Shown piece by piece: positions 1-12,300 of a stretch of 64,000 nt of DNA (the first letter of the stretch is position 1; each line of letters begins with the position of its first letter). The DNA is taken from positions 24,981,222 to 25,045,221 of the forward strand of contig CM037777.1 of assembly GCA_021229015.1 (NCBI GenBank), read 5' to 3'. This DNA is from Solen grandis. Its lineage: Eukaryota; Mollusca; Bivalvia; Adapedonta; Solenidae. Made by a program: the position numbers and the translations under genes. The notes beneath the pieces were generated by a model, which did no database searches, had not been told where the DNA came from, and saw nothing but the letters and a program-made list of their open reading frames with translations.

Positions 1-400
1 GTAGACATTTTGCACCACTGGCACACAAAGGGAATGTAGACATTTTGCCCCACAAGTTGTGGGCACACAAAGGGGATATAGACATTTTGCCCAAACCATT
101 TGTGCGCTCACCCAGGGGATGTAGACATTTTGCCCCACTAGCACACAAAGAGAATGTAGACATTTTACCCAACAAGTTGTGGGCACACCAAGGGGATGTA
201 GATATTTTCCCCAAAGTGGTGGGCACACCAAGGTGATGTAGACATTTTCCCCAAAGTGGTGGGCACACCAAGGGAATGACAAGGTGTTGTAGACATTTTG
301 CCCCACCAGTGGTGGGCACACCAAGGTGATGTAGATATTTTCCCCAAAGTGGTGGGCACACCAAGGGGATATAGACAAACTGTTACGTTTTTTCTGGATT
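1..400. repeat. Degenerate minisatellite, unit about 35-52 bp
   Basis: The motif GTAGACATTTT followed by a CCCCA block and GGGCACACCAAGGGGAT recurs at about 1, 36, 79, 120, 156, 198, 238, 290, 331 and 373. Units vary in length and sequence, so this is an old tandem array. It runs off the left edge of the window. Open frames across it on both strands follow the repeat period and are not taken as genes. Confidence 0.85.
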
Positions 401-537
401 TCAATTTTTAGCTCACCTTTCCCAAAAACTTGACATTTTAACCATTGTTGATAGCCCCATGCATACATACAAATCGAAATCATGTTGTCTCAAACTTAGG
501 TCAGTCCCTTCAATTTCCACTTATCCAAGTTCCACTG

Positions 538-760
538 TATTTCAATTTCCTTGTCTGGGTTTGATCCCCGTCTGTGACACTCTGATGACTTTAAGAATAA
601 TTCCTTTGCTTGGCATTCACCATGTAAGGGTAGTTGCAAGATGGGTTGGCCACTGGCAAGATAATGTGACTGGGTATGGTATCTAGCGTAGTGAGACAGT
701 TTTATGCCGGTCTTATGTTCAGGCAATGTCCGCAAGCAACTGAAATATTATGATAGAGGG
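538..760 (+). repeat. SINE-like remnant with conserved mollusc core
   Basis: A pol III B-box-like stretch (GGTTTGATCCCCG near 557) is followed by a core around 630-690 containing GATAATGTGACTGGGTATGG. The same core, more or less decayed, recurs near 9711-9745, 35539-35570 and 42596-42622, so this is a dispersed family. It resembles the central domain shared by molluscan SINEs. The exact family name is not certain from memory. Confidence 0.55.
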
Positions 761-2059
761 ATGCTAAATTGTAGCCAGCCCTTTTCCCTAACTGCCCTGA
801 CCGGCTGCTTTAGAAGGGTTGGAGCTTGGTGGGAGTGGACGAAGTTGGTAAAACTGGGTATGGAGGGTGAGAATGATATAATAGAACTTCAACTTTATTT
901 AATAACCTTATTGAGCAAAAGTGTTACCTTTGTCAGCTTCATTTGGATCTAGAGGAAAACATGAATGAACAACCAGTCCTGATTATGCGTAAATCAATAG
1001 TGCCAGCTTTAGAAACAGTTGTTTTTCTTGTTCAATAGCAGACAAAACCTGCCTCAAGAAGGGAAGTAGGGTAAAAATCTACTTCATTTTATGGTCATTG
1101 CTATGTTTGAATATTTGATGGAGCCACTTTTGTTTGTTTATAGCTCTCTGTCAATAGCTGTGCACAGCTTGAAAACTATTTTCAGCTGAAGACAAATGCT
1201 GTTTGCCTCTTTTCTTTCACTGTCTAAAGTTATTAAAAAGTACTTGTTGTCTGTATTAGAAAGAGAAATGAATGTTCCAGTTTGTGTAAAATAAGACAGT
1301 AAGTACAGGATCAGCGTTGCTGAGACCTTGACACATAGACCTAGACTCCGAAATTTGTCTGTGGGAAGCTCCTTCATAATGTTAGTAGAATTAAATAAGG
1401 GGAGCATGTACTAGATCTGTCACACTTTTTGTCTGAACAGTTCTCAGCAACCACTTGTCAGGAAGCATTGAAACTATGTGAAAGCATCCCTACCAAGAGG
1501 GTATGATAGTCACATTATCGACATTTTCTGGTTTAATGATTTGCACAGAGTTATGGCCCTTTGTTGGTTTTTACATCTATAATTTGTCTTGACTTCCGGT
1601 ATAACAGCAATTTGACATGAGAAGCTCAAACCTAGTCTTTTCTGAATTCTTGTCCTAACTTATTCTTTGTAACTCCTTGTTATTAGAAACACATGCTTTG
1701 TACAAAGGTTTATGACCCAAAATATATATGGGACTTTTACTCAAGGTCATCAATGCAAGATTAAGGTCACAGGCTGTTTTTGTGTGTATTTGTATATATA
1801 TAAATGCACGTATCCAAACACTATGTTCAATGATAGCTCTAGTTTTTTTTTTTTTATTTAAATAGCAAATTTGAGCTAAGGATACCCAATGTTTAAAAGT
1901 CACATTTGCTGATGTTTCTTTAGAATCACAGACCAACATGCTTTTCTTACATCTGATAATAAGATATTGAATCGAACACTGGACATTTATATGAGGGTAT
2001 ATATCTTCTGGTATATTACATCATATTTGCATTGTATTCAAACATTATCTTGTATTTTT
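761..2059. other. No gene seen; AT-rich non-coding
   Basis: Only short open frames with no splice context or recognisable protein similarity are present. The stretch is probably part of the long intron upstream of the first visible RHOBTB exon. Confidence 0.5.
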
Positions 2060-3358
2060 AGCTCGACTTTTCGAAGAATATGAGAGCTATTGTAGTCGCC
2101 CTGGCGTCGGCATTGGCGTTGCAGCTTTTGGTTAAAGTTTTGCGTGCAAGTTACTATTAACCTTATATCTCAATAACCATTTATGGTATTGACTTGAAAG
2201 TTTATAAATATGTTCAGGGGCATCAGACAACCAAGGTAGATAACTCTTGACTGAATTTAATATGAATTATGACCTCTTTGTTAATTAGAAATTTTGGTTA
2301 AAGTTTTGCATGCAATAGAAAATTTGGTTTTGCGTGCAAGCTACTATCTAGTTTGTATCTCAATAACCATTCATGGTATTGACTTGAAAGTTTATGAATA
2401 TGTTTAGGGGCATCAGACAACCAAGGTAGATAAATCTTGATGGAATATATTAAAAATTATGGCCCCTTTTTAACTTAAAAATTTTGGTTAAAGTTTTGCA
2501 TGCAAGATACTCTCATGCTTATATCCAAGTATCCAGGCATGTTTTTGATTTGAAACATCTTTAATATGTTTAGGGGTATCATACTTTCATGGTAGATAAC
2601 TCTTGATGGAATATGTTACAAATTATTGCCCCTTTTTAACTTAAAAAGTTTGGTTAAAGTTTTACATGCAAGGTACTTTTTCATGCTTATATCTCAGTAT
2701 CCAGGCATGGGATTGATTTGAAACATCTTTAATATGTTAAGGAGTATCATACTTTCATGGTAGATAACTCTTGATAGATTATGTTACAAATTATGGCCCC
2801 TTTTTGGTTTAAAGTTCTGCATGCAAGGTACTTTCATGCTTATATCTCAGATTACAGGCATGGGATTGATTTGAAACATCTTTAATATGTTTAGGGGTAT
2901 CATACTATAAAGGAAGATGACGATGGAATATATTGAAAATTATGACCCCCTTTTAACTTAGAATTTTGGTTAAATTTTTGCATTCAAGCTACTATCCAGC
3001 TTATATCTAGGAAATTGTTTGTGGAATTGGCTAGAAAGTTAAGGAGTGTCTTCAAGGGCATCAGAAAACTGAGGAGGATAACTTTTGGACTGATGCAAAT
3101 TATGGCCCTTTTCTAACTTGGATTTTTGGTTAAAGTTTTGCATGCACAGTGTTATTGTGCTTATGTCTCAGTAACTAAGCATGGGATTGATTTTAGACAT
3201 CATAAAAATATTAAGGGTTATCAGACTATCAAGGTATATCATTTTTGACTATTATTATGTACAGGGTATGTGAAGGGCAAGAATTGAAATAGATTTCATT
3301 TGATTTACCAACAAGCATTTTGAATAGTCGAGCGTGCTGTCCTCTGACAGCTCTTGTT
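2060..3358 (+). mobile_element. HINE/pearl-like element, family D, copy 1
   Basis: The element starts at a T-run followed by GCTCGACTTTTCGAA and ends with GAATAGTCGAGC, a GCTGTC/GACAGC hairpin and TCTTGTT. The start and end are inverted repeats of each other (subterminal, 12 bp, one mismatch). The interior is a tandem array of about 166-bp units, each containing GGTTAAAGTTTTGCATGCAA and a 'GGGGTATCATACTTTCATGG'-type segment. There is no coding capacity. The architecture matches non-autonomous Helentron-like elements (HINE, DINE-1, bivalve 'pearl'). A second copy lies at 24197-25563. Confidence 0.75.
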
Positions 3359-3831
3359 ATTCTATAAACCAACATACGCTCTCCTCTCTCCTACTATTTC
3401 AAATCATGCAAATATTAGGAATTATGCAAGCATCTTCACATTGTGATCAGAATGAATGTCAAAGAAAGGAACTTGATCCCTCATTGGCTGTGACCTACAC
3501 TGATTGTTATGCTGTCACTCAGTGGTATTCACTGAAGGTTGCTGATAAACTGCCTTCACCCAAGGTCACTCAGTGGATTGTTGGAAATCCAAGTCATCTG
3601 TGCTATTTTGAAATGATGACTTAAAATTATGAAAAGCTATAATTAATATGTCAACTGTGTTACACTGTCCTTAAATTTTTAGGGCAGAGGAAGACATATG
3701 AGGTCACTGACAGTCTTTGACCAGGTTACCTTAATTACCTGAGGCTGATCTCAGTCAGCATTGGTTGCATTGGCCAAGAAAAGTCATGGAAATAGTACTA
3801 ACCACTCTATCACTGGAGAACAATTATGAAA
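3359..3831. other. No feature seen
   Basis: AT-rich single-copy-looking sequence. One 96-codon open frame here begins inside the end of the preceding repeat and has no recognisable similarity or splice context. Confidence 0.4.
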
Positions 3832-4103
3832 AATGGCGCAGTAGCTCAGCGGTAGAGTGTCCGCTTAGTGTTCTGGAGGTCTGGGGTTCGAATCCCAGCC
3901 GGGGTACTTCCTCTTGTAACTATGTCAAACCAGAGACATATAATCTTGGTACCAGATTCACCTTTGCCTGGCACTCAGCAAAATGGGGTTGCTATTGGAA
4001 CTCCCGTGTACTCATTACTGGTTCTACCCAGAAACCTGTCTTCCGTGTATCGGTGCTATACACAAGGCACATTAAAGACCTAAGGGGTCTATTTACAAAA
4101 TGA
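3832..4103 (+). mobile_element. tRNA-derived SINE
   Basis: The head has tRNA form: an A-box-like AGTAGCTCAGCGGTAGAG and a B box GGTTCGAATCCCAGCC, 45-60 bases apart, with closing acceptor-like ends. A non-tRNA body of about 190 bp follows, with 'TACCCAGAAACCTG' and a short tail. The head alone could be mistaken for a tRNA gene, but the anticodon arm does not fold cleanly and the body belongs to it. Confidence 0.7.
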
Positions 4104-5349
4104 GCTATAGTTGTCTTGTGCATTTCATTGTCAGTAACCTACCTGAATTTGTCATTTTACTAGCCATTTTTATTTCCTATTTTCAAAAACAAATATAATA
4201 TTTTAGGAAAAGTTTAACATTGGTTTAGTGGCAGCCAATATAAGAATGAGCAACATAATCAAAGCATGCATGCCTATATTAAAAAAAAATATAAAAGCAA
4301 ATGCATCATAAGAAATAACATAATTTTTAACTCATAATTATGTGAACACTTTTTCCTGTATATTTGTCCATTGTAAAAGTGAATCAAACCATTAATACAA
4401 GAGCCATGTATGAGAATGACCTAAATAAGATTACACTTAAGTAACTTGCAAGCTGATCAAGTTTGATACTGTTTACCATACTCATTTGTACCATGGAGAA
4501 AAGCAAATCTGCAAAATGAATAGACTTGATATTGTTTCCACTTTGAACACACAAGAGTGTAACATACATGTAGCAGGAAATGACCTGGTTTGCAGGTAAA
4601 AGCACGGATGATGTCTGACTCGCGATTCATGAAACATCACTTTACCTCATATGGACATGTTTTGTAGCTCAGAATCTACTCTATATAGCATAGTCAAGAA
4701 AAATCCATTGAAAATTCAGTAAACTGATATTCCTCATGTCATAAATTTTCACCTGATTACGTATGAGTTAAAAAGTTAAATTTAGGTATTTCTTTACTAA
4801 AACATCTTAGATTATTTATCACCAGGCTTTGAGATTATTTTTTTTATAAAATGAAGACTATCCCTTGTGTAAGAATGTGCTCAGAATAAGGTAATATACA
4901 AATTCTATTCTTTAGCTTGATAAATAATGGAGTTCCAGATCTTCCAAATTTAGGCTAAAGGAAAATATCTTTATGTAGATTTGTATGAAAGGTAAGCCAG
5001 GAATTCACATTTGAATGGAGATTTCCCTGTAATTACAAACAATGTGCTTCGTGCATTTTAAAACTAATAATTCCACATAATAATAAATGTATAATGAATG
5101 GTAGTTCATTCCTCAGTTGTAACAGTATGAGTCTGGGAATGATTGTACCAGACAGACTATCTACAGACAAAACACTCCTTATTCTAGGAATGGTTTTATA
5201 ATAAAGCATTATGACAAAGCCAAGCCTTGCTGAGTTACGGGCTTTTGTGTATTTCTTTTCCTTTTTGTCATATAATTGATATTAAGTAAGAAGTCAAGTT
5301 GCAAGGGAAGAAGGATAGTGAGTAGACCAACCTGTGCCAGTAGACACCC
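4104..5349. other. No gene seen; AT-rich non-coding
   Basis: No coding, RNA or repeat structure could be supported. Probably intronic to RHOBTB. Confidence 0.45.
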
Positions 5350-5533
5350 GGCATGCATTCAGTATGCCAAACTGTATGCAATCTGTCGCTTATAGTCAGC
5401 TATGGAGTTGTCTTCAGACCATATACCATGCTGTTCAAGTGCACATGAACATCATGGTTTATGACACTGAGATAGTTTCATAGCTGACTGTAAGTGTACG
5501 GTTGCATACGGTTTGTCATGCTGAATGCAGGCC
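5350..5533. repeat. 184-bp near-symmetric palindrome
   Basis: The left arm (GCATGCATTCAGTATGCC onward) pairs with the right arm (ending GTCATGCTGAATGCAGGC). Pairing continues inwards through CAGCTATG/CATAGCTG, ACCATG/CATGGT and GTTCA/TGAAC to a central GTGCAC at 5439-5444. The ends and the centre agree exactly (5350+5533 = 5439+5444), so the arms have no net length difference. As RNA it would form one long imperfect hairpin. It could be a fold-back MITE or a hairpin RNA source. It lies 587 bp before the first visible RHOBTB exon. Confidence 0.8.
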
Positions 5534-6119
5534 TGAACTTTGAGCACCCGACTTCAATACAATGGATCTGGTGAAGCACAGTATGGTTGTGATTGACCAC
5601 ACTAGCAGTTCATGACTTGAGACTTCCTTATTATATGTATACATGCATTTATACTTATTCAGTAAAATGCATAAAAATGCTCAATTGTGTCTGACTTATA
5701 TACATGTACATATGTATAACAAAGTTTGGTGTGTTTGTCTCTGTACGTGTGGAACAGCATATAAATGATCAGTTTATGCCATCTCATCCCATGGTAGTGA
5801 TAAAGTTCTAGTTTTAACCCTTACTCTGCTAGAACCGTAAGTGCTAACCTTTGCCACCAGTAAAGAGCCAGGCCAGCCTGCACATCCGTGCAACCAACTA
5901 CAAGTTTTCATCTCGTTATCCCTAAAATTGATAATGGACAGTTCCAAAAAAGATGCCGGCTAAATCCATTTGAGAAATTCAGCAGGTTAAGGGTTAAGAT
6001 ATCCTTTTTATACATATTTCCTCTCTGTGATCAGTCAGTTGTTTCCATTGACTCTGTCTTATTTCCCAAGTAAAGAGCACTGTTATTTAGTCTAGACAAA
6101 TGTCTTGTTCACATTTCAG
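5534..6119. other. RHOBTB upstream intron, 3' end
   Basis: Non-coding, ending in a good acceptor (pyrimidine-rich TGTTCACATTTCAG, AG at 6118-6119). The preceding coding exon, expected to encode the switch II region, is not found anywhere between 1 and 6119. Confidence 0.6.
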
Positions 6120-6311
6120 GGCAGACGTTATACTGCTGTGCTTCAGTGTGGGAATGCCACGTTCCCTTCACGACATTCGAAAGATCTGGATTCCGGAAAT
6201 AAGACGGAAAGCCCCAACCACGCCCGTTGTTGTCGTCGGGTGTCAAGCTGACCTGAGATTTCTGTACAGAGATGAGGAGTATCAGTCTATAAACAAGGGA
6301 CTGATGTACAG
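6120..6311 (+). CDS. RHOBTB: RHOBTB exon A: GTPase core strands and G4 region
   Basis: Acceptor AG is at 6118-6119 and donor GT at 6312-6313. The exon enters in phase 2, the first base completing an Arg or Ser codon, and leaves in phase 2 (AG|A gives Arg). It encodes ADVILLCFS, the equivalent of the RHOBTB 'SDVVVLCFS' strand, then a WxPEIR helix and VVVVGCQADL. The last replaces the canonical TKxD G4 guanine-recognition motif with CQxD, as is usual in RHOBTB proteins and not in Rac or Rho. The in-frame ATG at 6100 sits in the polypyrimidine tract and is not a start. Confidence 0.93.
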
Positions 6312-9300
6312 GTAGTTATGATTCTAGCCATGTTGAAGGGTTAAATCTTTATAAAGTGGGGGACAGGTGGGTATCACACATGATGCATCCCGTTATGTCA
6401 ATTATCCATTATAATCTGATCATGCTTTCAGCAGGGGTATTCTTTACTTGAATTGGTGGGTCTAATGTCTTTTCTTCTGACATGGAATCAAGTGGGTTTT
6501 TTAACAATTCAAGCAAATCTCTGTTGATGGTTCCTGGGTTAAACCATTACTTTGCACCTTGAGGTCCTGACAGAATATCTTGTCCCCAGCAGGATTAGGA
6601 CTCTCAGCCTTCAGATCCAGAGTCAGTAGTCACTACTGCTGAACCACTACTGAGAGGGTACAGTGGTCGCCCTTCCAGACACGTGGGTTTTCTCCAGGTT
6701 CTCCGGTTTTCCTTCCACTATAATGACCACATACACTGTCACTAGAGCCATCGAGAGTTAATAACATAAGTTGTGAAAACTTGTTTCGTAATCGATGTAA
6801 AGTTTAAACTTAACTGCAGAACCACAGTGCATGTTGTATGCTAAGCTTGATGATTATCAACATCTTTTTTTACCAACCTTCAAAATATTTATGGTAAATA
6901 TATGTTTATTGTTTATTTCATCATATGGTCTATTAGTGAATTACTTAAAAACATTTCATTCTGTGACAAAAAAATGATTCCTATTCCTTCAAGCAGGTCA
7001 TCATTTGTATATTAAAACCGATTTGCCTATTAGTGGCATGAAAGTGGAATTGCATTCTTACTTGGAGTTCTAGCTTTAAAATCATACTTAATAATTACAT
7101 TTTATATTCGAGACAAAGACATTTATATTTTCACTTTGATATTGCAGAGTTGTCCAGGAGAAAGATATAGTGACCCCAGAGCAAGGTCGCTGTGTTGCTA
7201 AGGAGATTGGGGCACCATATTATGAATGCAGTGTCCTTACCAAGTATGGTATTGACGATGTTTTTGCTAATGTCATCCGAGCAGCCATGGTTGAACGGCG
7301 AAAGATTCGATTCTGGAGCTCGATGCTACGTCGAATCCAGTACCCCCAGATACAAGCGCCTATGAAACTGCTCCCTCTGGTGTTGCCTAAAATTAATGTC
7401 CCAGACGAGAGGCTGCACCACGATCTGTGTAAACTGTTGTATAACCAGTCTGAAGGGGACGTAGTTTTTGTGGTCAGGGGTCAGTGTTTCCGAGCACATA
7501 AAATCTGCCTTGTTGTCAGTGCTACAGTCTTTCAACAACTGTTTCTTAAAAACTCTGTCGATAATGCCAAAATGGACAATAACTCAACTTTGAAAAAATC
7601 TGTTTCTAGTCAGAGTGGTGTTTCTTCCCAGAATTCCCTGACCTCAGGGACAGAGGAGAAAACCCGCCCATTATGTATGTCTGAAAGCCTAACAGACAAT
7701 ATCAACCAGAGAGTGTCTATCAGCAATTATAACCATGACAGTTTCGTGCCCATCAGCAAAGCCTTTGTTTCAGTGGACGAGAAGAAGAACTGTGACAATC
7801 CGTTTCGACCAGGGGAGGTAACTAATCAAACAATTGTCACACTTCATCAAGATATAACTCCACGCGCCTTCCAGCTCATCCTTGAATATCTTTACACAGG
7901 CTCGTTACGAGAGGATTTCGACGCCTTCCAAGAAGCTCGAGTCGCATGTCAGTTGCTTCAGCTGACAAATCTTGCAGTTATGATTTCAAATATTGAGAGT
8001 AATGAACAGTATTTGAATGTTGAGATGGATAAACAGTTCCGAGAGGGACGCCGCAGAAGTTTGCGAGAAATAGCATTGCAGCAAGAGAGACTTTCAGGTA
8101 TGAACAGGTGTTAACATTATTTGAGAAGAGAGAAATGCTTAAGGGAGGTACAAGTTATAATGTTTTGTTGAAGGTAGGAATAAACAACATTAGAAGGGTA
8201 CAATTATATAAATGATTGTTAGAAAGAGGGAAGTATTATGTTAAATGGAGGTCAAAATGAGAACATTTGAGGGGAGTTGTATTATAAGAAACTGGAGATT
8301 TGAATGATAATGTAAGCAATGAAACGGTATCAAATGCAGATTAAAAAAAAAATGTCTACTGTATTTTCTCGATATCCTTCACACACACACACACACACAG
8401 ACAGAGCATCTAACCGGTATAATCAAAACTGTATTATGGTTGGCTTATAAAAATAAATTTGAATTATGTTTTCCTGCTTTAGGTGAAAGACAGAGAAATA
8501 TCCATGAATGATAAAAGCCTATCTTTCACCATAAGATACAAGACAATATCATTTTTATTAAGATAGAGTTAAATGGTAGTCTATGACCAGAAATGGCCTC
8601 TTAATAAAACACAGCATGTAACTGAATATAACAACATTGTATATAACTGTATATAAATTGTCTGCAATGCTATCTTGATTAATATCTACAATCATTACAC
8701 CAAATATATATTTGATTTGCATACCTTCCAATCTGTGAAGTTTTAATGAAGACTGTTTTTTGAGTGCAGATATCAAGTTTAGCGTGGACGATGGCATAGT
8801 AAGTGCCCACAAGCCCCTGCTGATGGCACGATGTGAAATGATGTATGCCATGTTTAATGATAACTTCATAGAATCTTCAGCAGATACAGTGAGTCGAGTT
8901 CTATTTTCTTAATTTGATAAGCAATTATTTGATTAATATTAGTTGACTGAACATTAAACATTGTATCTTCCTTTGCGGGGCCTCCGTGGACACTCATTCA
9001 GCCCCTCACCGCATGGGTTCGAATCCCGTCAGGGTCATTGGATTTTTTTTGCGAGGAAGCCTCCCAGCTGGCTTGCGGTAGGTCGGTGGTTCTACCCAGA
9101 TGCCTCCGTGCATTCAGGGTCTTCCTCCACCTGTAATTAGCTGGACTTCGTAACATGACTGAAATACTGTCAAAGCGACGGTAAACTCAAATAGTCAAAT
9201 AGTCTAGTCATTTTCCTTTACCATTTAGACTGTATACAATCTGAGCTACAATATCATATGAGAAAACAGAAAGAAGAGGTCCTCATCTGAGCTGACGAGG

Positions 9301-12300
9301 GTTTGCTCTGTTTGCAAAGGCAACAAAATATGTCTAACCATATATGAAGGAGGGGTAAATAGACTTAATTCACATTACAGTGCAGTTCATTTCCCACATT
9401 ATCCATTACAATGAGACCAGATTACCAGTACAAGGTGTCTCAAACCATGGAACATTGTCTTAAATTAATTCACTGGTGTCATCTGCTGTATGACATGGTA
9501 TCTAGGTTAGAGTAGCAAACAGGTGTATGATGGATCTGCATTGTACCTCACACATAAATAGGTTGATCTTGGGTCTATTGACAGGTTCTGATGGCAGAGT
9601 TAAAGCATCCACCATCCTACCACTGCAGCATATCAAAATTGTTAAAAATAGATCTGGTTAATCTCCCTTTCTCGATTCTCAGCATAAGGGTAATTCAAGG
9701 ACTAATGTCAGGACATATGACTGGGTATGGTATCATTATACATACCACTTGTTTAGGAAGGGATATCACAATGAAAAGGTCAAAGTTCGCAAAAGACTGA
9801 AATACTGTCAGTGGAATGTAAGCCTGGGCAAACATTGTACTACAGTATATTGTACTGGTTTTAATTGAAAGTGTGACTATTTCTGTACAGATTGCATTAC
9901 CTGGGATATCCTGTGATGCCTTCATAGCGCTGCGGGAGTTCTTGTACACAGGAGATTGCCCTAGTGGTGCCACCCTTAATTGTCTGGCCATAATTGAGGT
10001 TGCCAACCGACTGTGCCTGCCGCGGTTGGTGAGATTGGTAGAGGCGCGGGTGGTGGAGGACCTGACAAACGAAGACAAAGATGGGGAGGACATACTGGAA
10101 GATGTCCTCATGTTGCTGGAGCCAGCTCAGGTGGGTGGGATAGTTCTGTATCAGACAAACACAACAGATGTTAAGTGATATCCGTATATGATGACCTAAC
10201 CATTAGCTTTAGATTATTATATTTGAGGGCTGATTAAAAAATTTTTAAAGTTCAGCCCTCATTCAGTCATTCATTTAATTTGACAAATTTTTGTTTGGTT
10301 TGCTGACACCATTATTTTGAGATCTTTTACAATGGTGTGATTCTCAGAAAGCAGCTGGTACACCCTATTTTGAGGGTCTACATGTCACATGAACCATACT
10401 TGGCCAGTCTTAACCCTTTCCCTCATAGAGGACACCATGAAAAGACCTATGTGAACAGCTTAAAACCAGATTAGCCTGCGAGTAACTCGCAGGCTGATCA
10501 GGTTTTATGCTGTTCGCTGCTCCTCAGTGGTCTGGAAATGAGGATTTTATAGTTAAATTTGGTAAGGTTTAACTGTGGTTTTCTGCAGACTTGAGTGCGT
10601 CAGGATGAGTCTATATGAGGGAAAGGGTTAAGCATTGATTTATGGGTTTATATCGCTGTTGCTGCTAGGGTAGTGTTATGGTAACACACCTTGTCTTTCA
10701 CTTTTACAGTCACATACATGGGAAGGTGATAGGCTGGCTGAACATACTGGGTTTTCTTCCACAGTAATGATTATATACATGACCATCTATTTTCTGTAAG
10801 TTTTGACAAAATAATTGGGGCTATGCATGTACCCAGCATTTTGCCACATCCTATTCCTTCATGCTTTACAAAAAAAAATGTTTTCGTATTGTTGAGTGAG
10901 TAATGATCAGGGGTATTCATAACCTTCATTGATAGCTCTGTTGTTGCATTTAATGTAAAACAATTCATGTTTGAAGTTCAAGGTTTTCAGCTGCACAATG
11001 CGGACCTGCTGAGTGACTGGTGTCGGAAGTACCTGTGTAACCACTACTTGTCCCTGAGACAGAAATACTCCAAGGCTTTCCACAAGTTGAGCCCGGACAA
11101 TGTTCGATACATCGAGAAAAACCGTTGGCCTCCGGAATGGTAGCATCACTTTTGGATTATTAATTTTCGTACCCCTCCAAACTCTATACAGTCTCTTGAT
11201 GAGGTGATGCCGTGTTATAGGGCTGGGCTGGGTACATGTACCTGGGTATTGGGTTGGGAAATGCCACTACCTGGGTACTATCTGCGTACCTGTATTGTAT
11301 TCTATGTAGATAGTTTTGTTGTTAAATTAGTGTGTTTTCTACAACTTATATGGGGTAAAAAAGCTTGTGCCAAAATCCGACAGATAAGCTATGGATGTTC
11401 ATCTATAAATGCAAGTATATGATGAATTGGTATTTTTATACGCCGCCGGAGGCGGTCGTATATTGGCGTCATCTTCTCCGTCTGTCCGTCCGTATGTCCA
11501 TATCTTGTGAACGCAACTCCTCCTACATTTCTGAATGAATCTTTTCAAAATTTGGTCAATGTCATTACTATAATTACTTACTATGCATGAAGTGGCGATT
11601 TTCCGGTCCATTGATTTTTACAAGATTTGTGTCCCTTGAAACTTAGTCTCTGTAGCTGGTTGATATTGCAGCCTTGTGATCGTAACTCCTCCTATGTTAC
11701 TGAATGAATCTTTTCAAAACTTGGTCAATGTTATTACTATAATAGGTAGATGTGCATGAAGTGGCAATTTTCCGGTTCATTGATTTTTAGCTCACCTGAG
11801 CACGTGTGCTCAGGATGAGCTTTTAGGATCGATGAATGTCCGTCCGTCCGTCCGTCCGTCGTCCGTCGTCCACAATTTGTTCGTTTGCACTCTAGCATCT
11901 TCATTTTATGAGCAATTATCTTCAAACTTTAAAACAATGTTTATAACCATAAAATCTCGGCCAAGTTCGATTATGGCTGATATCGGAACATTAGGTCAGG
12001 AGTTATGCCCCTTTTAAAATTCATAAAGCCATATTTCACTTTGTTTACACTCTAGCATCTTCATCTTTTGAGCAATCATCTTCAAACTTTATGACATTGT
12101 TAATGACCATAATGTCTCGATTGAGTTCAATTGTGGCTGAGATGGGTCATTTAGGTCAGGAGTTATGCCCCTTTTAATACAAAAAATACAAGATTTCACT
12201 TTGTTTATTCTCTACCAACTTCATTTTTTTAACAATCATTTTTAAACTTTAAGACAATGTTTATGCCCATAATCTCACAATCGGGTTCAATTATAACTGA

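Noticed and set aside
3832..3910. Functional tRNA gene
   Set aside because: Boxes A and B are good but the anticodon arm is poor and the head continues into a SINE body. The same holds for the heads at 25084 and 27836.
8098..8114. Short read-through C terminus after exon B (GMNRC, stop)
   Set aside because: A strong donor sits at 8098, and joining to exon C restores a gap-free match to vertebrate RHOBTB.
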